Shown here piece by piece: positions 38,209-52,286 of a DNA stretch of 64,000 nt. The position numbers were made by a program, and so were the translations under genes. Each line of letters begins with the position of its first letter. Position 1 is the first letter of the stretch. A model generated the notes under the pieces. The model made no database searches. It was not told the DNA's origin and was given only the letters and a program-made list of their open reading frames with translations. The stretch is taken from assembly GCF_020184175.1 (NCBI RefSeq), contig NC_065531.1, forward strand, positions 66,790,806-66,854,805. Direction: 5' to 3'. Source of the stretch: Aphis gossypii (lineage: Eukaryota; Arthropoda; Insecta; Hemiptera; Aphididae).

Positions 38209-41200
38209 ATTTAATGCATAAAAGTATATTTTTCATTGTGCGCACATCGACCGTAAGCATTTTCATACTGTAGCCGCCACGTACAATAATAACAACAACA
38301 ACGATAAATTATATATAATGCATATTATATACGTATGTGAGTATTTGGTAATTCATCAATCATCGATAATATTTTTTTTTCATCTTAAGATTATAAAGTT
38401 GAGTTTGTATTGGATACGGTTTCAATCCACCATATATATAATGTAATATATACATATACTATATATACCATAATATAATATATAGAATTTATTATATACT
38501 GAACTATATTTTATAAATATATTTATATATATATATATAGGTATATGTAGGTTTGAAGGCGCACTTGAATTATTATCAAAATCGTTCTAGTAGAAGTAGT
38601 ATTTTTGTTGAAAAAATGACCCATTTTCAATCCTCTAAATGTTTCGTCTGGTTAATGTTTCGAGTACTGCAATTTAATCGCCTAAAATATGTCGTTGTTC
38701 TGATGAAAGCCTTTTTACTCCTGCACAGAAATATGTCTAGAACATTCTTACAAATATTCTTTTATTTAATATGATGTACTGAAGTTGTTCGTACTTCGGT
38801 TTAATAAAAATGTATTGATAAATAATAAAAATTATTTTTACTCCTAAAAAAAGAGAAAGGGACCGATTTTAAAATCCCTGTTCTCCGTAACTTAAATTGT
38901 ACACGACTTTAATATTTTTAACGTCTAATCGGTTATTCATTCGTACAAAGAACATAGCTTTTGAACTATTTCGGGTGGAATTTTATTTTCAAATACAAGT
39001 TGTTTAAAATAAATGTCATCTCATTTGTTCGAGGTCAACATATAATGAAAGTTCGTAATATCAGCTACAATAAAAAAAATATATATAAAGAAAAAATAAA
39101 GAAAAAATATTGCAGGAAATGTTTGGGTCCAAAAACTATTATTAAAAGGTTGGCTTATAAGTATTGTTCAACACAAAAAAATTGTTCACTTCTCAGAAAC
39201 AACTACCAGGTATACACTTTAGCAAAGTATCTTAAATTAATTTTTTGACATTTACAATTGTAAACATAATGCAGACTTACCAAATGTTTAAATTGCAGAA
39301 CAAGTCAGGAAGTAGATTAATTTGTTTCAATTCTGTATGGAATACATTTTTAAGAATATCTAGTTTAATAAATTTACCACGCTGCAACGTTTGCAGTTGA
39401 GGAAGCGTCGTTGACTTATAACATTGTTTAATTGTATCTCCTTTTCATTTTAGTATGCATAAATATAATATGTATTATTATTATTAATGTTATATTGTGC
39501 AATAAAAATAAAAAGGCTATACAATGAAAATGTCTAAATGGTTTTTATTTTATTTTTCATTTCAACGACGACTATAAATGTATATTTACTATTTTAAAAT
39601 AAAACGCATTGTACTTAATTTCAATAATTATCAAATTAGTCCTACGTCAACGTATTGATATTATACACATTCAATAATAATAATTAAATAATAAAAGCAT
39701 AGTATACGTTTTATTAAATACCCAATCCAATTTAAATGATAGAAAATGGCATAGTAAGTATTTTGAAGAATCTATTATATTATTTCGCATTCTTTTTTTG
39801 TAGATATTTTGGTAAGAAAAGTTTTAAGTAATAAGTTCTGAATCGTCTGTAGAAACTTGAAAAGTTGCACACTCTCGCCTATTGAAACGAAACAAAATAA
39901 CGATTTCAAAATAATACCAGTATATATATTCACATAAATATAAAGTTAACAAAATATAGAATCAATTGAATATTGCTGTCAAATATTTATTTTTATAATA
40001 ATATTATTAATAACATATTTTTCAAATTACACCAAAAGAAGAATTTTTGACAAAGTAAGATAGTTGACTGCAGAATGGTAATAATATGATGTATTTATAT
40101 GTCTTTATAACAATCACGTGTTTAGCGGTGAGTATACGGTGCAAAGAATGCAGAATAACATTAACTTTTTACAACAACATATTTTATTGTATATTTTATA
40201 CATATTTTATAAATATAAAATAAATTTACAATTTGTTTGATTTGATAATATTTATCTTTTGCTAAATTATAAGGAGAGATCATAGCCATAAGGTTTACTT
40301 GACGATTTAGATCAAAATGTAATAACTTAATATAGTATAGGTAATGTATAAAATTAATTTTATATTAATCATAATCATGATTAATACAATTCAGTATAAA
40401 ATATTATAGTTATATATGCCAAACGTGCTGAAAATTGTTTACAATGTATTATATTTAGATATCAAGTTAACTTATCAAAAATGCTTGTAATATTGGAATT
40501 GGAATCATGACATGAATACAACATCAAATACAATTATTATATATTTTAATAATTTAACCAGCTGCAAGAACGTCTAACACATAACAATTATTTTAAATCA
40601 ATAACGGATTAATTAACTTAAACAGTAAACTTAAATGAACAGGTAAATTATATCTACTGTAGTAACACGTGCAAAATCAATGTGCGTGTGTAGTTTAGAC
40701 TTGGAAAAAAATAGAACAATAAACAAAACATGGTTAATGGTTACACATGTTATGATTATGATATTGCCTATATGTATAATATTAATAATATATTTTAGTA
40801 GGTATAGTTTATGAATCGTGAGATACCACCATCTATTTATAGATCTAAAAATTTATTTTTCCCTTTTATATTTTACAAAGTTAATTTAGTTAAATTTATA
40901 TGTCACTATTGTAACTTCAATCATTAAAATAAATACAATATAATATTATTTAGTGATTTCTCATACACCACTAAGCCACAATGTTCTCTAGGTATCATTA
41001 TTTAATTTTTTTTTAACGATACATCCATTAAACCGAACATAGACATATAATAATGCGCCGTCACATTTGACACTTAGTACCGACATCTCATAAATTACAA
41101 CATCTCCTCTTTGCACACAGGTCGACTGAGTAATGTATTATATTTTTAAGTGACTATAAAATTGATATAGTGACTTTATTATATATATCAAAATATTGGA

Positions 41201-43781
41201 CACACATTAATATTATCTAATTAAACTATATTTTTGTAATTTAATAGGTATATAAATTATTCACAGAAAAAATAATTGGTGAATTAACTACAAAATTATT
41301 AATTATACCCGTAGTGCCTAATCGCCCTAATCAAATACGTAACTTTTAATTATTCATTAGGTACCTAAAGTGTTAATATTTGGTTTATACAATAACAATA
41401 AATTATAGTTTTAATATTAATATTTATTATATTTTCAGTACCTATAGTAATACTAAACATTTTAAAAGTTCCATTTTGTTGACAGTATAATATTAATTAA
41501 TATACCCTAGTCACCTACCATTAATATCTATTGTTTTTGTTAGGTTGTAACACTAAATTCATAATTAACAATTCTTGTTTTTTTAAGTATGGCATTTTAT
41601 TTGAAAGTTTCAGTAAGTCTATGAAAACATGAAAGCGCATTTTAATTATTTTTCACATTTTGAATAAAAATAACTTCAATACTATACACAATTCTTGCAT
41701 CTCATTATTTCCTCAACTTTTGCCGGTTTTGCTAAAATTTAAACTTTATTCACGCAGCATACGTACAAATTAAAGTTTTAACTACCTAAAAAATATCTAG
41801 TATCTACTTTTCTATTATTTTATTCAAATTTTGTTTATTGTCATAATTTATATTTATCAAGTTACTTTTACTTTTCAGGTAAAAATATACCGCATATAAT
41901 TACGTTAGTTGTAAATTATTTTCCATAAGAATATTAGGCGTGACAAATAAACGAGTTTGTTTTTAGTAATACGAGCTTAAAGGTTTGAAGAGGTCCGTAC
42001 TTGTTTTGATCTTTGAGAGAGAAACTTAATCCGGCCATAAATGGTTTACTAAATACTATGGAGGATTATTTAAACGGATGGTGAAACACTATAAACATTA
42101 ACTATCTACATAAAAATAACAAAGAAAAAAATAATGTAGGATACCAATTTAATGTATTTTATAATATTTTTACATGAGTATGGAGTTCACAACCATCTGA
42201 TGATGTTTGTGGTATTTTTCATCTACGCTTAATGCACTTTTGTGCTCTTACCGGATGTTAGAAATATCAAAAAATGTATTTACGATGGTGGCTTTTTTCA
42301 ATTCCATCAAAAGACTACAAAAGGCTATCTCGTATACATTCGGGAAGACATTGGCCATAAAACGTCAATGAGATAACCATTTAGTGTACGGCGATAAAAA
42401 GAAAAAGAAAAAAAGAAATTACCACGACGTCACTGAAAACGGATAGGTTTTGGTAGCCACTTTTATGGAGAGAAAAAACATTTATTACTCTCTATTTTCT
42501 TATTCTACTTTTCTGACGGTTTTTAAAACATCTCTTCTAAAAACGAAGATGTTCTTTAGAAAAGTTTTAACATCTCCACCTGTTCTAAAGCTGCTTTTCA
42601 AGCTGATTTAAGAATTATTACTTCGATTTTTCGTTTTTATTACAATTAGTTCAGTTTTAACAGGTTTAATGGGAATTTCTCGTAAGTGCACTTATATAAG
42701 TACTATACTACAAGTACTTACTATAACAAAAACATAGTTTATGTTTGTATTACAATTTTGAAAAATAAATTTAAATGAATTAATCATCATTAAAATGAAG
42801 TGCTTTTATAGAATAACATACACATTTTCACTTAGTCAATGCATTCAATATTCTATTAAAATTATAACTACCATAATATTTATCATAACAATAACTATAT
42901 TTCTATATAACAGTGCTTTTCTCAAGTTGTGTAACAACTTGGGAATTAAATACTTTAGTAAAAGTATACATAGAGAGTAAAATATATTAAAATATTATTT
43001 TCATTGTGCATTACTTATTAATTTTACGTAGGTATCTAGTAGTATTATAAGTACCGCTCAAATTAAAGTACTTTATAGTAATATTAGTAATTATATATAT
43101 TTGTATAATATACTCTCTATCACCATTCTAACTCACAATGTCCAAATAAAATATATAAGAGTTTTATAAACTTTTTTTCCTGTCGTTTTACAGTTTAAAT
43201 GAATATTAGACAAGATCAATATGACCACACAAAACGTATGTTCGTTTTTTTCGTATCACCAAATGTTTGGTCTTTCAATTAAATATAATTGCACAAAAGT
43301 TATTAAACGTAAAGTAACATTATTGGTTCTGTTGCACTAAGAGAATAGTAATACTAACATTGGGTTAGGCGATAATGTGAAATATTTGACAATTTTTGGC
43401 CGAACCCGGATGGTTGTAAACTTATTATTACAGCCAGCTCGGCTACACGCGAAATAAGGTCATATTATATTATATTATAACTGGTATGCGTATGCGCAAA
43501 ATAAAAAAAAATTAGGCGAGAATTACAAACGCATATTGCAGTACCCATTCAATTCTATGACCACACTTACATAAACATAACCACATCCTTTTGTTTATTT
43601 TAAATTGTAATAGATTTTTATACTTAATAAATTACTTTATAGAATTAATGAAAAAATGATGACTATAAAATATTTAGACTTAACGAAAAAAAAAACTCTT
43701 TATTTAAAAATTATGTTTATTGTTATTTTATAAAAATTTACAATATTTTTTAATCTGTAGAATTCAAATATTTATAAAAAG

Positions 43782-43784
<3 letters not shown>

Positions 43785-43813
<29 letters not shown>

Positions 43814-43822
43814 TATATATGT
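43785..43822. repeat. (AT)n microsatellite
   Basis: About 35 bp of AT dinucleotides broken once by TT/AA. Confidence 0.85.
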
Positions 43823-45159
43823 AAGTAATGTAAATATTCCGCGTAAACCTAATAATTTTAAGTTATGAAGAAATGAATATCAAAATTTTTTGGCTTTTTG
43901 GCATACAACTATTTATGATTTTTTTTTTATATTTTTGATATTAATATCAGAAATATTTTCATATTTACTTTTCTCAATAATCAGATTTTAATAATAAAAA
44001 AAATATATTTATTACATTTTTGTTGTAAATATAAATTATTTGAAGGTAAATCCCCAGGAAATGTTTTTTTTCTGTACGTGCCTGTTACGTTTATATATTT
44101 TATTTTTGTTTTGTGTAAGAATTTAATTTTTTTTATGTTTATTGATTATCGCTTATCGAGTTGTTCTCGTAGTTTTTCATCTATTTTTTAAATGAATTCT
44201 ATGTATTGTGTTTTTCATTCGACTGTTTAATTGTTTTGGCTTATCGCTTTTTTCGCTAAGAGCCACAACAAATATTCTATACTATGTATTAGTATTTAAT
44301 TAGTTTGGAAATGGCCATTAGATTAATTGGAATTTATAAACAATAATATGATATAATTAATGAGGTTATTAAATATTTTACATTATAAATGTACAGTTGG
44401 GTTATCTACTATTGCTCTAGAATCCATGTAGGTATTAAAAAATGCATACAGTAATTTATTATTAAGTTTTCAAACTTATTGATCACTTACGGTACAATAT
44501 ATTGGCACCAATTTCTTCTTTTTTGAGGTAAATTGTTTAACGATGGATGTATTTTAAAGTGAGGGACTGTCCCGTCCAAACCTACGTTGGTATACTTGAT
44601 AGTCCCGTTAGTAGTAACATTAGAAGGTTTAAAATTTCAGACCAAAACTACACTTTTGCTCACTTAAATTGAAAGTAAACTGAAACAGAATTGTTTTAGG
44701 GTATAAACATAAATAACTAAAATTAAAGATATAATATTTTTTTTTTCGTTATTTTAATTATTAATATTAAAAACGCTTAAAATGCATTTTTAATATAAAC
44801 CATTTATTTCAAAAATTTAAAAAAAAAACAAAACTTTTCAAACATTGTTTTTAAAAATAGCTCAGAGGTGCCGTTGGAAATAATATTTACTTTAATTTTC
44901 ATTACTTAATTTATGCCTTAAAACAAATTTTTAGAAATGTATTTTCATTCTAAGTGAGTTTGTTTATGAAACAGAAAACGTAATCATAACACTTGTGTAT
45001 GACTAATAACATCGTTTAATATTTAGCATTCCTGGTATTATGTATACATGTATGTATATAACAAGAAATTTGTAAAACCCTGTGTAATATTATCTATGTA
45101 AATTGTACCACAGTTGACGCTCTGAATTATATTACAAAGATTATTCTATCGTTGTACAG

Positions 45160-45385
45160 GTGGTCGCAAGGGCTATTATTCCACCAGGCAATGGTGGATT
45201 GTGCGAGGGCAGCCATATTGATACCGTTAGCGCACAGCCTCCTCTATTGTGTGCCGGTGAAAAAATGTAGCTTGGTGGAGACCGCGTTCCTGTTGCTGGT
45301 AACCGTATCCACGATAAACATGCTGACCATCGTCCTTAACGATTCGCCAGTATTCCCGGAGGACGACGAAGAAGATGGCTATCAG
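45160..45385 (+). CDS. Atypical class A GPCR, coding exon 2 (TM2, ECL1, TM3)
   Basis: Acceptor gttgtacag ends at 45159 and donor CAG|gtgagt starts at 45386. The exon gives residues 62-137. TM2 holds D75 in LLFHQAMVDC. The spacing from N47 to D75 is 28 residues, the same as N1.50 to D2.50 in bovine rhodopsin, so exons 1 and 2 probably join with nothing missing. ECL1 is short. C98 sits at C3.25, the usual partner of the ECL2 cysteine. TM3 runs about 98-121. Counting from C98, positions 3.49-3.51 are N122-D123-S124 instead of D/E-R-Y. The following loop is acidic (PEDDEEDG). This is seen directly. Family knowledge says loss of R3.50 weakens or changes G-protein coupling; what this receptor does is unknown. 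Exon phase at the end is 0. Confidence 0.9.
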
Positions 45386-48300
45386 GTGAGTTTAATTCAA
45401 TTCATGTGTTTACATACATACATACGGCATACCAATCAAATAATTAAAAATATTGTAAATATTAAAAAACAAATGCACTCATACACTCATGACTGTATAG
45501 AACCTAGAATATAATATTCGAACTATTATGTATCGAAAAAATGCCGATTGGATAATTTTATAAATTTGTGTCTGTAAAATTATTACGTTGTCTAGGCGTG
45601 AAATGATTTAAGACTTAAAACCTTCAACATTATGTATAATATATATTCATTATTGTTCGTTATTATGATCACCGTGGGGTTTACTCTACTCTATTTATGG
45701 TGCTCATAATATTATAGTTTACTACATGATTTATATTTACGAATCAGTAATGGTAAAATATTATGTTATACAATAATATTTGAAATAACTATTGCTAATA
45801 ATATAATTTTCGACAGATTTTTAACAGATTTTTTTCTTATTTAAATACTTATTGGCTCATATTTTATTTTTTATTAAAAAAAAAAAACAGATAAAAATAT
45901 TTTAATAGCAAAAATACAAAACTGAAAATATGGTTTGCCAACTAAAAACAGATTTCACTTTAATGGAAAAATAAATAGCTTAAAAGCGGACCGGATATAA
46001 ACGTCGGATGCTGGGAACTTGTCTCGCATCGGTCAATTCGGTTTAGGATAGAATGGTGTGTTAGTATATAATTTCAATGAATTACCATTATATGTATTAT
46101 GTTAGTAGAACACTAATCCAATTCTAGATAGTTTGGAATTCACAATCCTTTAATGATTATAGATAATCTATAGTTTTTCCTTACACGATTACTTAATATG
46201 GAAAACTATTTGCTTTAAATGATCTCTTTGAAATTCCAGCTATATATTCTCGATTTTCTATTCACAGAGGTGCTACTTGATTTTTTAAAATACTTTTTTC
46301 ATCCAACAATGTGCTCACGAAAAACTCAATAATAATAATAATAACAAAAAAGTGATTGTAAAATATCCAATACACTATCATAACCCACATAACCTCATTT
46401 CGCTTAGAATCAAAAATGCTATAGGATGTGCGTTCGATGAAAAGGAAATTACCAACGTGAAACATTTTTAGATTTTATGGTGATTTAATTTTCATTAACT
46501 AAAGTGCATTAGCTGTGATGTGGGGTAATGCGTTTTACTGGCTACACTGATTTTCTAAGTTAATTTTTATAATTTTAAAAAAAAAATAAGTTTTTTTAAT
46601 ACAACTTGCATATTATTTACAAAAAAAAATCTATATTTTCTATATATAAAGAAGCCAAGTGAATGAAAATTATGTACTTCCTAATGAACTACAGTCAAAA
46701 ACTTTCAATTAAATGCTGTGTTAATGCTAAAATATCATTCTTAAATAAATTACATATGTATAGAGTATGTACAATGTCAACAGTGTCTTAAAAAATTATA
46801 AATCCACAGATGACAATATGAAATTAATTCCTAAGAATTACTCTAAAAGTCCTTGGGTTCATGCGTAAGAAGACATTTTACTTCAACATTGAATATTCTT
46901 ATAATATTCTTGATCATTTGAATAAAAGACCAATTCAAAAAATGTCACTTGACGTTCAACTTAACTGAAAGAGTAATACAATTAAAAGAAAAACAAAAAA
47001 AGAGTCGATTTAAAGTACGCCTCTATAAAATAAATATGTCTCCTCCATCATATATATTAATTTAGTATATTAACTTTGTACATAAACATATTTTATAAAT
47101 ATTCATAATATTTATCATATTATTTTATAGACGATTTTTTTTTTTTATTTTAAATTAATTAATACATTTAAAGGCCATTGTAAAAACATATACAAATGTT
47201 GAAACAATTAAATTAATAATAATAAAAAAAATAAGGTTTCTTAGTAATTTTAATGAAAGACCATCATCATTGTATATTTTAATTCTATAGGCAGAATTTA
47301 AATTAGAATAAATTAACTATTGTAAAATATTTATATATTTTGTAAAAATCTATTGTTAAAACTTATAAATGCATTAAAAATAATTCACAAACACTAACTT
47401 TGAAAATTAGCACAGCCAATGAAATGAATCACTCCATTGATTTTTATAGGTACGAGCTCAGCTAATATCATTATAAACAATATATTTTATTAATAACATA
47501 ATAAGTAGTAACATCAAACAAATACGGTAAGCTATTCAAATACAATAGTTTTAACCAAGTGCGCCTGTGTAACGAGCGAATTTGTGTTTGGCCGGAAAGT
47601 TACGTCGAGCAATATCTATTCCCTGGTGAATAATAATTATTATTCCAAACATTGTTGTAACTTAACAACCCTTCGGGTCATCAAGTAATTAGCAATCTTA
47701 TACGATAAAAGTAGACAACCTAAACTATGTATATACCATTGTTTCAATTAAAACATAATGCTGTTTTACACGTAAGTAATATAAGTACCTTATGGCTTAT
47801 GCTATAAATACGAGTATATGTTTATCTATCTAACCTACACTAACCTATATTCATACAGATTTTAATTGAACGCGTTTTAATTTAATAAATACATATTGTA
47901 CGAAAATATTCTGAATTCTATTTTGAGTATATATTATATTATACGCATACAATATTTATTCCTAACGATCTGCGAAACTATAGATGAGGTAAAGAAGTAT
48001 ATATTCCACATTATTTTCACACAATATATCAATAATCATTACCAATTGTTGTTGTAGCTGTCGTAGGTACCTATACAAACATTTTATGGTCTATATCCAG
48101 TCATTAATCATATGAATCTGGTACATAATAACATTGTAAGACTCATTTATTGTATATTGTTTGTATTTTTTATTTGTTTTAACTTCTCGTTAAAAAATCA
48201 ATCATTTTGTTTAGTACAGTTTTATTATATTTGAAATAGGTCCCGTGTTGTTTTAAAACACGATTTTTCGTTTACAATTTCGAAATGACAAACACTGAGC

Positions 48301-49382
48301 GTATATAACATTATTGTTTAAATCGGGTTTACTTAATTCGATTACCTATGTCACGGGTAGGGTTTTATTGTGATTGACAACGTAAACATTTCGTGTATCT
48401 ATTACGGATATAAGTTATAACTGCAATAAAGTAGTATAATAATAGCTCATAAACCAGTCTTGTAAAGTATTTGAGTAAATGTATTTAAATACTATTATAG
48501 TAATTTAAAATACTGTTTTGGATGTACATGTATTATAAAATACTAGTATTTTTAAATAAGTAGTTTTTAAAATATTTAAAAAAAATATCTGTCACATTTG
48601 AGATTGGTTTTTGATAGGTAATCATTATATTGTGTTATTCTTAATTAAAATCAAATTATTTATTTATTTTTTACTTAATTAACAAACGTTAATTATACAC
48701 ATTTTTATTATTCAGTATAATAAAAATATTAGTAGGTACAAACTTCTAAATTCTATTTTTTTTTTATCCTCTTTTAAAATTAATAAGTATTTGAAATACA
48801 TGCCAAGTATTTGTACTTGTATTAAATACGATTTTAACAGTATTTTTTTATGAGGCTTTCGTTATCCATTCCTACTAATATTGCAATTAGATATTTGAGA
48901 AAGTTATACATACTAATAATTAATAATGATACACTACAACAATTTACTTACCATTACTTTACAGTTTACAGTTTTTTTGTTGATTTTAATATTAGATTAA
49001 TTATTTACCTTTACAAAACTTAAATTCGATACAACATCCGATCTCTCTCGTTGATTTTACTTATCGTTCAAATTTCAATTTTAATAAAAAATATTTTTAA
49101 ATAATTACCACATATAGTGAGGTATTTATACTTAATAGGTAATAAGTTTAATAACCCGCATACAAAAATGTAGTTAAAATATCGGAAACAAAAAAAAAAA
49201 AAAATACCACTATTGTTATTAACAGAAGTTTAGAAGATAGAAACTAACGTGTAATAAGCACAATAGATATGCGTTAACAGTCAATAATAATGTGTCACAC
49301 GGTCGTCAAGTATTCGCTAGTACACGCATAATTATTTACGTATGACGTATAAGTCAAGACACCGAATATTTTTTCGTCGCAG
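45386..49382 (+). other. Receptor intron 2 (4.0 kb)
   Basis: The intron is bounded by gtgagt and cgtcgcag, phase 0. It splits loop 2 between the acidic cluster and TM4. I see only AT-rich sequence with homopolymer runs such as the A-tract near 49190. There is no recognisable gene, RNA or complete mobile element. Confidence 0.8.
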
Positions 49383-49754
49383 GTGTCTTCGGTGCCACTG
49401 TTGCTGGACTCGCCGCAGTGCGTCGTGTTCGGCACGTTCATGATATGGTTCGCGGCCATCACCATCAACCTGGGCCCGACGTTCATGAGCGGAGCACTGG
49501 CCGCCGGCGCCGAGGTGACGAGGGACAAGCCGGGATGTCCGCTCGTACACGGACCGTTCCGGCACTACATACTCAACGCCCTGTGGATAATCATCAACCT
49601 GCTGTGCGTGCTGCTCACGCTGTTCCACTTGCGCAAGCTGCACAGGGACCTGACCAAGGCCAACGTGGAGGCCGTCAGGGTGGCCGGACTTGTCACCACG
49701 TTGGTAAACGTAACCGGCAACAATTACAACTCGGACCCGCGGCATGCCCCGAGG
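49383..49754 (+). CDS. Atypical class A GPCR, coding exon 3 (TM4, ECL2, TM5, part of ICL3)
   Basis: Acceptor tttttcgtcgcag ends at 49382 and donor AGG|gtaagt starts at 49755. The exon has 124 codons, phase 0 at both ends, residues 138-261. TM4 spans about 151-173 with W159 (W4.50) and P169. ECL2 (about 174-196) carries C189, the expected disulfide partner of C98. TM5 spans about 197-218 and contains no proline, so P5.50 is absent. Then comes a basic start of loop 3 (HLRKLHRDLTKAN). The exon is very GC-rich with mostly G or C at third positions, in sharp contrast to the flanking introns and exon 1. That composition also produces long open frames in two other readings, which I treat as shadows. 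Function is inferred only at the level of a seven-helix receptor. Confidence 0.93.
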
Positions 49755-52276
49755 GTAAGTGGCTATACTATATTTTGTATATATTAAGTATAGGGGGCAC
49801 CATAACAAACGGATCTATCGGCGGTGTTTCTCGTCGATTGGCCTCAAAAGTAGAGACTGCAAATCGATGGGCTCGTGACCGCCGTTGTGTTAGATCGAGA
49901 CCAATACGGTTACAGTAGTTATCGTCATAATATTATAATAATATAAGACGTATAGTGATCTAAAGTAAACGATGCGTTCGAATTAAAGACTTACGTTCGA
50001 TACATTTTTTTTTTTTTTGAGTTTTTTGAGTTTTTCTGGCTTTTTAAAATCCATCCATTTCTTATGATGCACTCTGCATTATTATTAATTATTACAGTAT
50101 AATAATATAAATACTAATTCAAATAGTTATTCACAAGTTGTCTCACGCCTATATACCTACCGTTGATTTGTTGTATTTTTATCACGAAATTATAATATTA
50201 TAGAACAACGTTTTCGTATGGGTGAGTATTGTATACCGTCAAGAGAACTTTTACCTTTTTTATTTTTTCTATATACGTTCCACGTACACAAAAAAGTTAT
50301 TTTTAAGTTTGAAAAACATGATGTACCTAAGTATAACATATTTTAAAACAATTATATAACTTTTTTCGTATTGTCTATACATCGAAAAATAAAATAAAAA
50401 CAATACAGCACTGTCAAAGTTTTCAACTTTTTATGATGTAAATTAAATTTTTTTCTATAGAGTAATTCTGTCCCGAGCAAAACTATATTTAACAAACCGT
50501 ACATTTTATGAACATGTAGTGTCTTCTCAATGTCCGATTTTCGCTAAATACCTAACGATTGACTTAAGAATAGGTTGGATTACAGTCAAGGCATTGCAGG
50601 AATGACCAAATGATAGCAAATTATTTTATAAATTATCATTATTGTACCAGTTTCAATATACCTATGTAATAAAACATTATTTTTACTTAATACTTATGTA
50701 TTAGTTTTCATTTTTAAAAATCAAAAAGTTTATAGTTCCACGAATACTTAACTAATTCATTTATCATGATTTGTAATACATGTACATATCGTAAAACATA
50801 AATCGGGTTAAATTTCACCGTTGGTGTTAAATAAAGACCACATGTTACAGGGTTGTATACTAAGCCTTTACAAATAATTTTTAATTGCTGTTATAAAACT
50901 ATATACATCTATCTTTATAGATACACGACCGTAATCACATATTAAGGCAATACAATATTATTAAAATGTATTAAAATGTAATCATTTTAACTTATTGTTA
51001 CTAATAGGTATATATCGTAGAGTACTAAAGTAGTATAGTGTAAACAATTATTGCATTGAATAATAGTATAATAAATAAGCTGTATTAAAATAATAATTAT
51101 ACTGAAGAATATACTCGTATATTACGAGTACTATGCAAAAGCTCCAATGAAGTAATTAACAATAAAAAATTAACAGTTTTTAAAATACCAAAAGACGTAG
51201 GAATGACTGCTAATTTTTTTTATACCTCTTCCTTAAAGAAGCCCCTATAATAGACTACCGCATGAAATATATGTTACGTATAATTTAATAACATACACCA
51301 AAAAGTTATAGCATTTGATTTTTTTACGGTCTGGGGTAATCCTTTATCAAATAATATTTACATTATGTTTACTTTTTATTAGAATATATTTTACCCAATA
51401 TTTATTTGAATCCTACAACCGGATACACGTATAGTTATGTTTTTGTGGATAACGACCTGTACAATACCGGAGCCTCCGATAAAAGAATAAATAATATTAA
51501 TATAATATATTTGCATAACGTGTTCTTATATATTTTGTATAATATCGTATTTCAGACGTTGCAGGATGAACAATTCTTAATTTTATGGCATACATTTTTC
51601 TTTTATCATCATTTCTTTCCTTTATATTTTATACATTGTTTTGCATTTTTAATTACCTATATTGATTTAAACAATCAAATACATCAGTTCACTAAATCGA
51701 GATCTTTAACCATTATTGAATTATTGTTGTACGTTTTGCAAAAGTCTTCATTATATATTAAAAATGCACAGGCTTACTAAAATATATGCGTACCCGGGAG
51801 GCATATGCAAGGCATGTTACAGGATATGTTTCTGCAAACACAATTATCCGTATAAATATTTCATTAATAGTTTTGTTAACAATGATCTTATTCATGGTAA
51901 AGTTATGGACATTACTTATTTGTTTATGATTATTTTTTTTCAAGTTATTTTAATTTGGAACAAGAAAGTTAGGTGATGATGTTTTATTTTTTGTGTAATA
52001 ATTAAAACTCTATGATATTCTATATTAGACTGTGTAGATTTTTCTAACATATTTGACTTTTTATTCATATTTAAATATTAATGTCAGCATAATATTATAG
52101 ATTTTTACATTTAGTGTAATCAAAAAACTTTGAAAAATAAGACTTCCGAATAATTAATATAATCTCACGTTCCTTCAGTTCTAGACAATATCTACTATTT
52201 AAATTTTTATAAGTAATGATAAATAATTATAAAAATAGCGTTATAAACTTTATAATAAATTGTGTGAAAAAATAAT

Positions 52277-52282
52277 AAAAAA
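52277..52282 (-). terminator. Pol III terminator of the tRNA-Glu gene
   Basis: Six consecutive T on the minus strand, starting five bases beyond the discriminator base of the tRNA. Runs of four or more T terminate Pol III in animals. Confidence 0.8.
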
Positions 52283-52286
52283 TATA

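Larger units (their letters stand above)
22240..45159 (+). other. Receptor intron 1 (22.9 kb)
   Basis: The intron is bounded by gtaata at 22240 and acag at 45159, with phase 2. Its content is mostly AT-rich DNA with transposon remnants: solo ends of a TA-flanked family (24588-24740 and 30480-30610), a coding-like minus-strand fragment (25264-25436), a GC island (35750-36310), a degenerate two-unit repeat (36975-37115) and a composite hAT-like element (37389-38208). From about 26000 to 30400 and from 38300 to 45100 I see nothing but AT-rich sequence, poly(A/T) runs and small dinucleotide repeats. The unbroken 28-residue spacing between N1.50 and D2.50 argues against a missed coding exon here. 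Confidence 0.75.

Noticed and set aside
44553..44668. Short inverted repeat TTTAAAGTGAG / CTCACTTAAA flanking 115 bp
   Set aside because: Arms of about 10 bp with a gap are weak in AT-rich DNA and no target duplication is visible.
49332..49918. Long open frames overlapping exon 3 in other readings (158 codons minus, 166 codons plus)
   Set aside because: They are by-products of the GC-rich exon. Their translations are arginine/histidine-rich and low in hydrophobic pattern, while the 49383-49754 frame gives clean TM4 and TM5 with matching splice sites.
51406..51780. 124-codon open frame in intron 3
   Set aside because: It contains no ATG at all and its translation is AT-driven low complexity. 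A cag acceptor-like site inside it is not followed by a credible coding exon.
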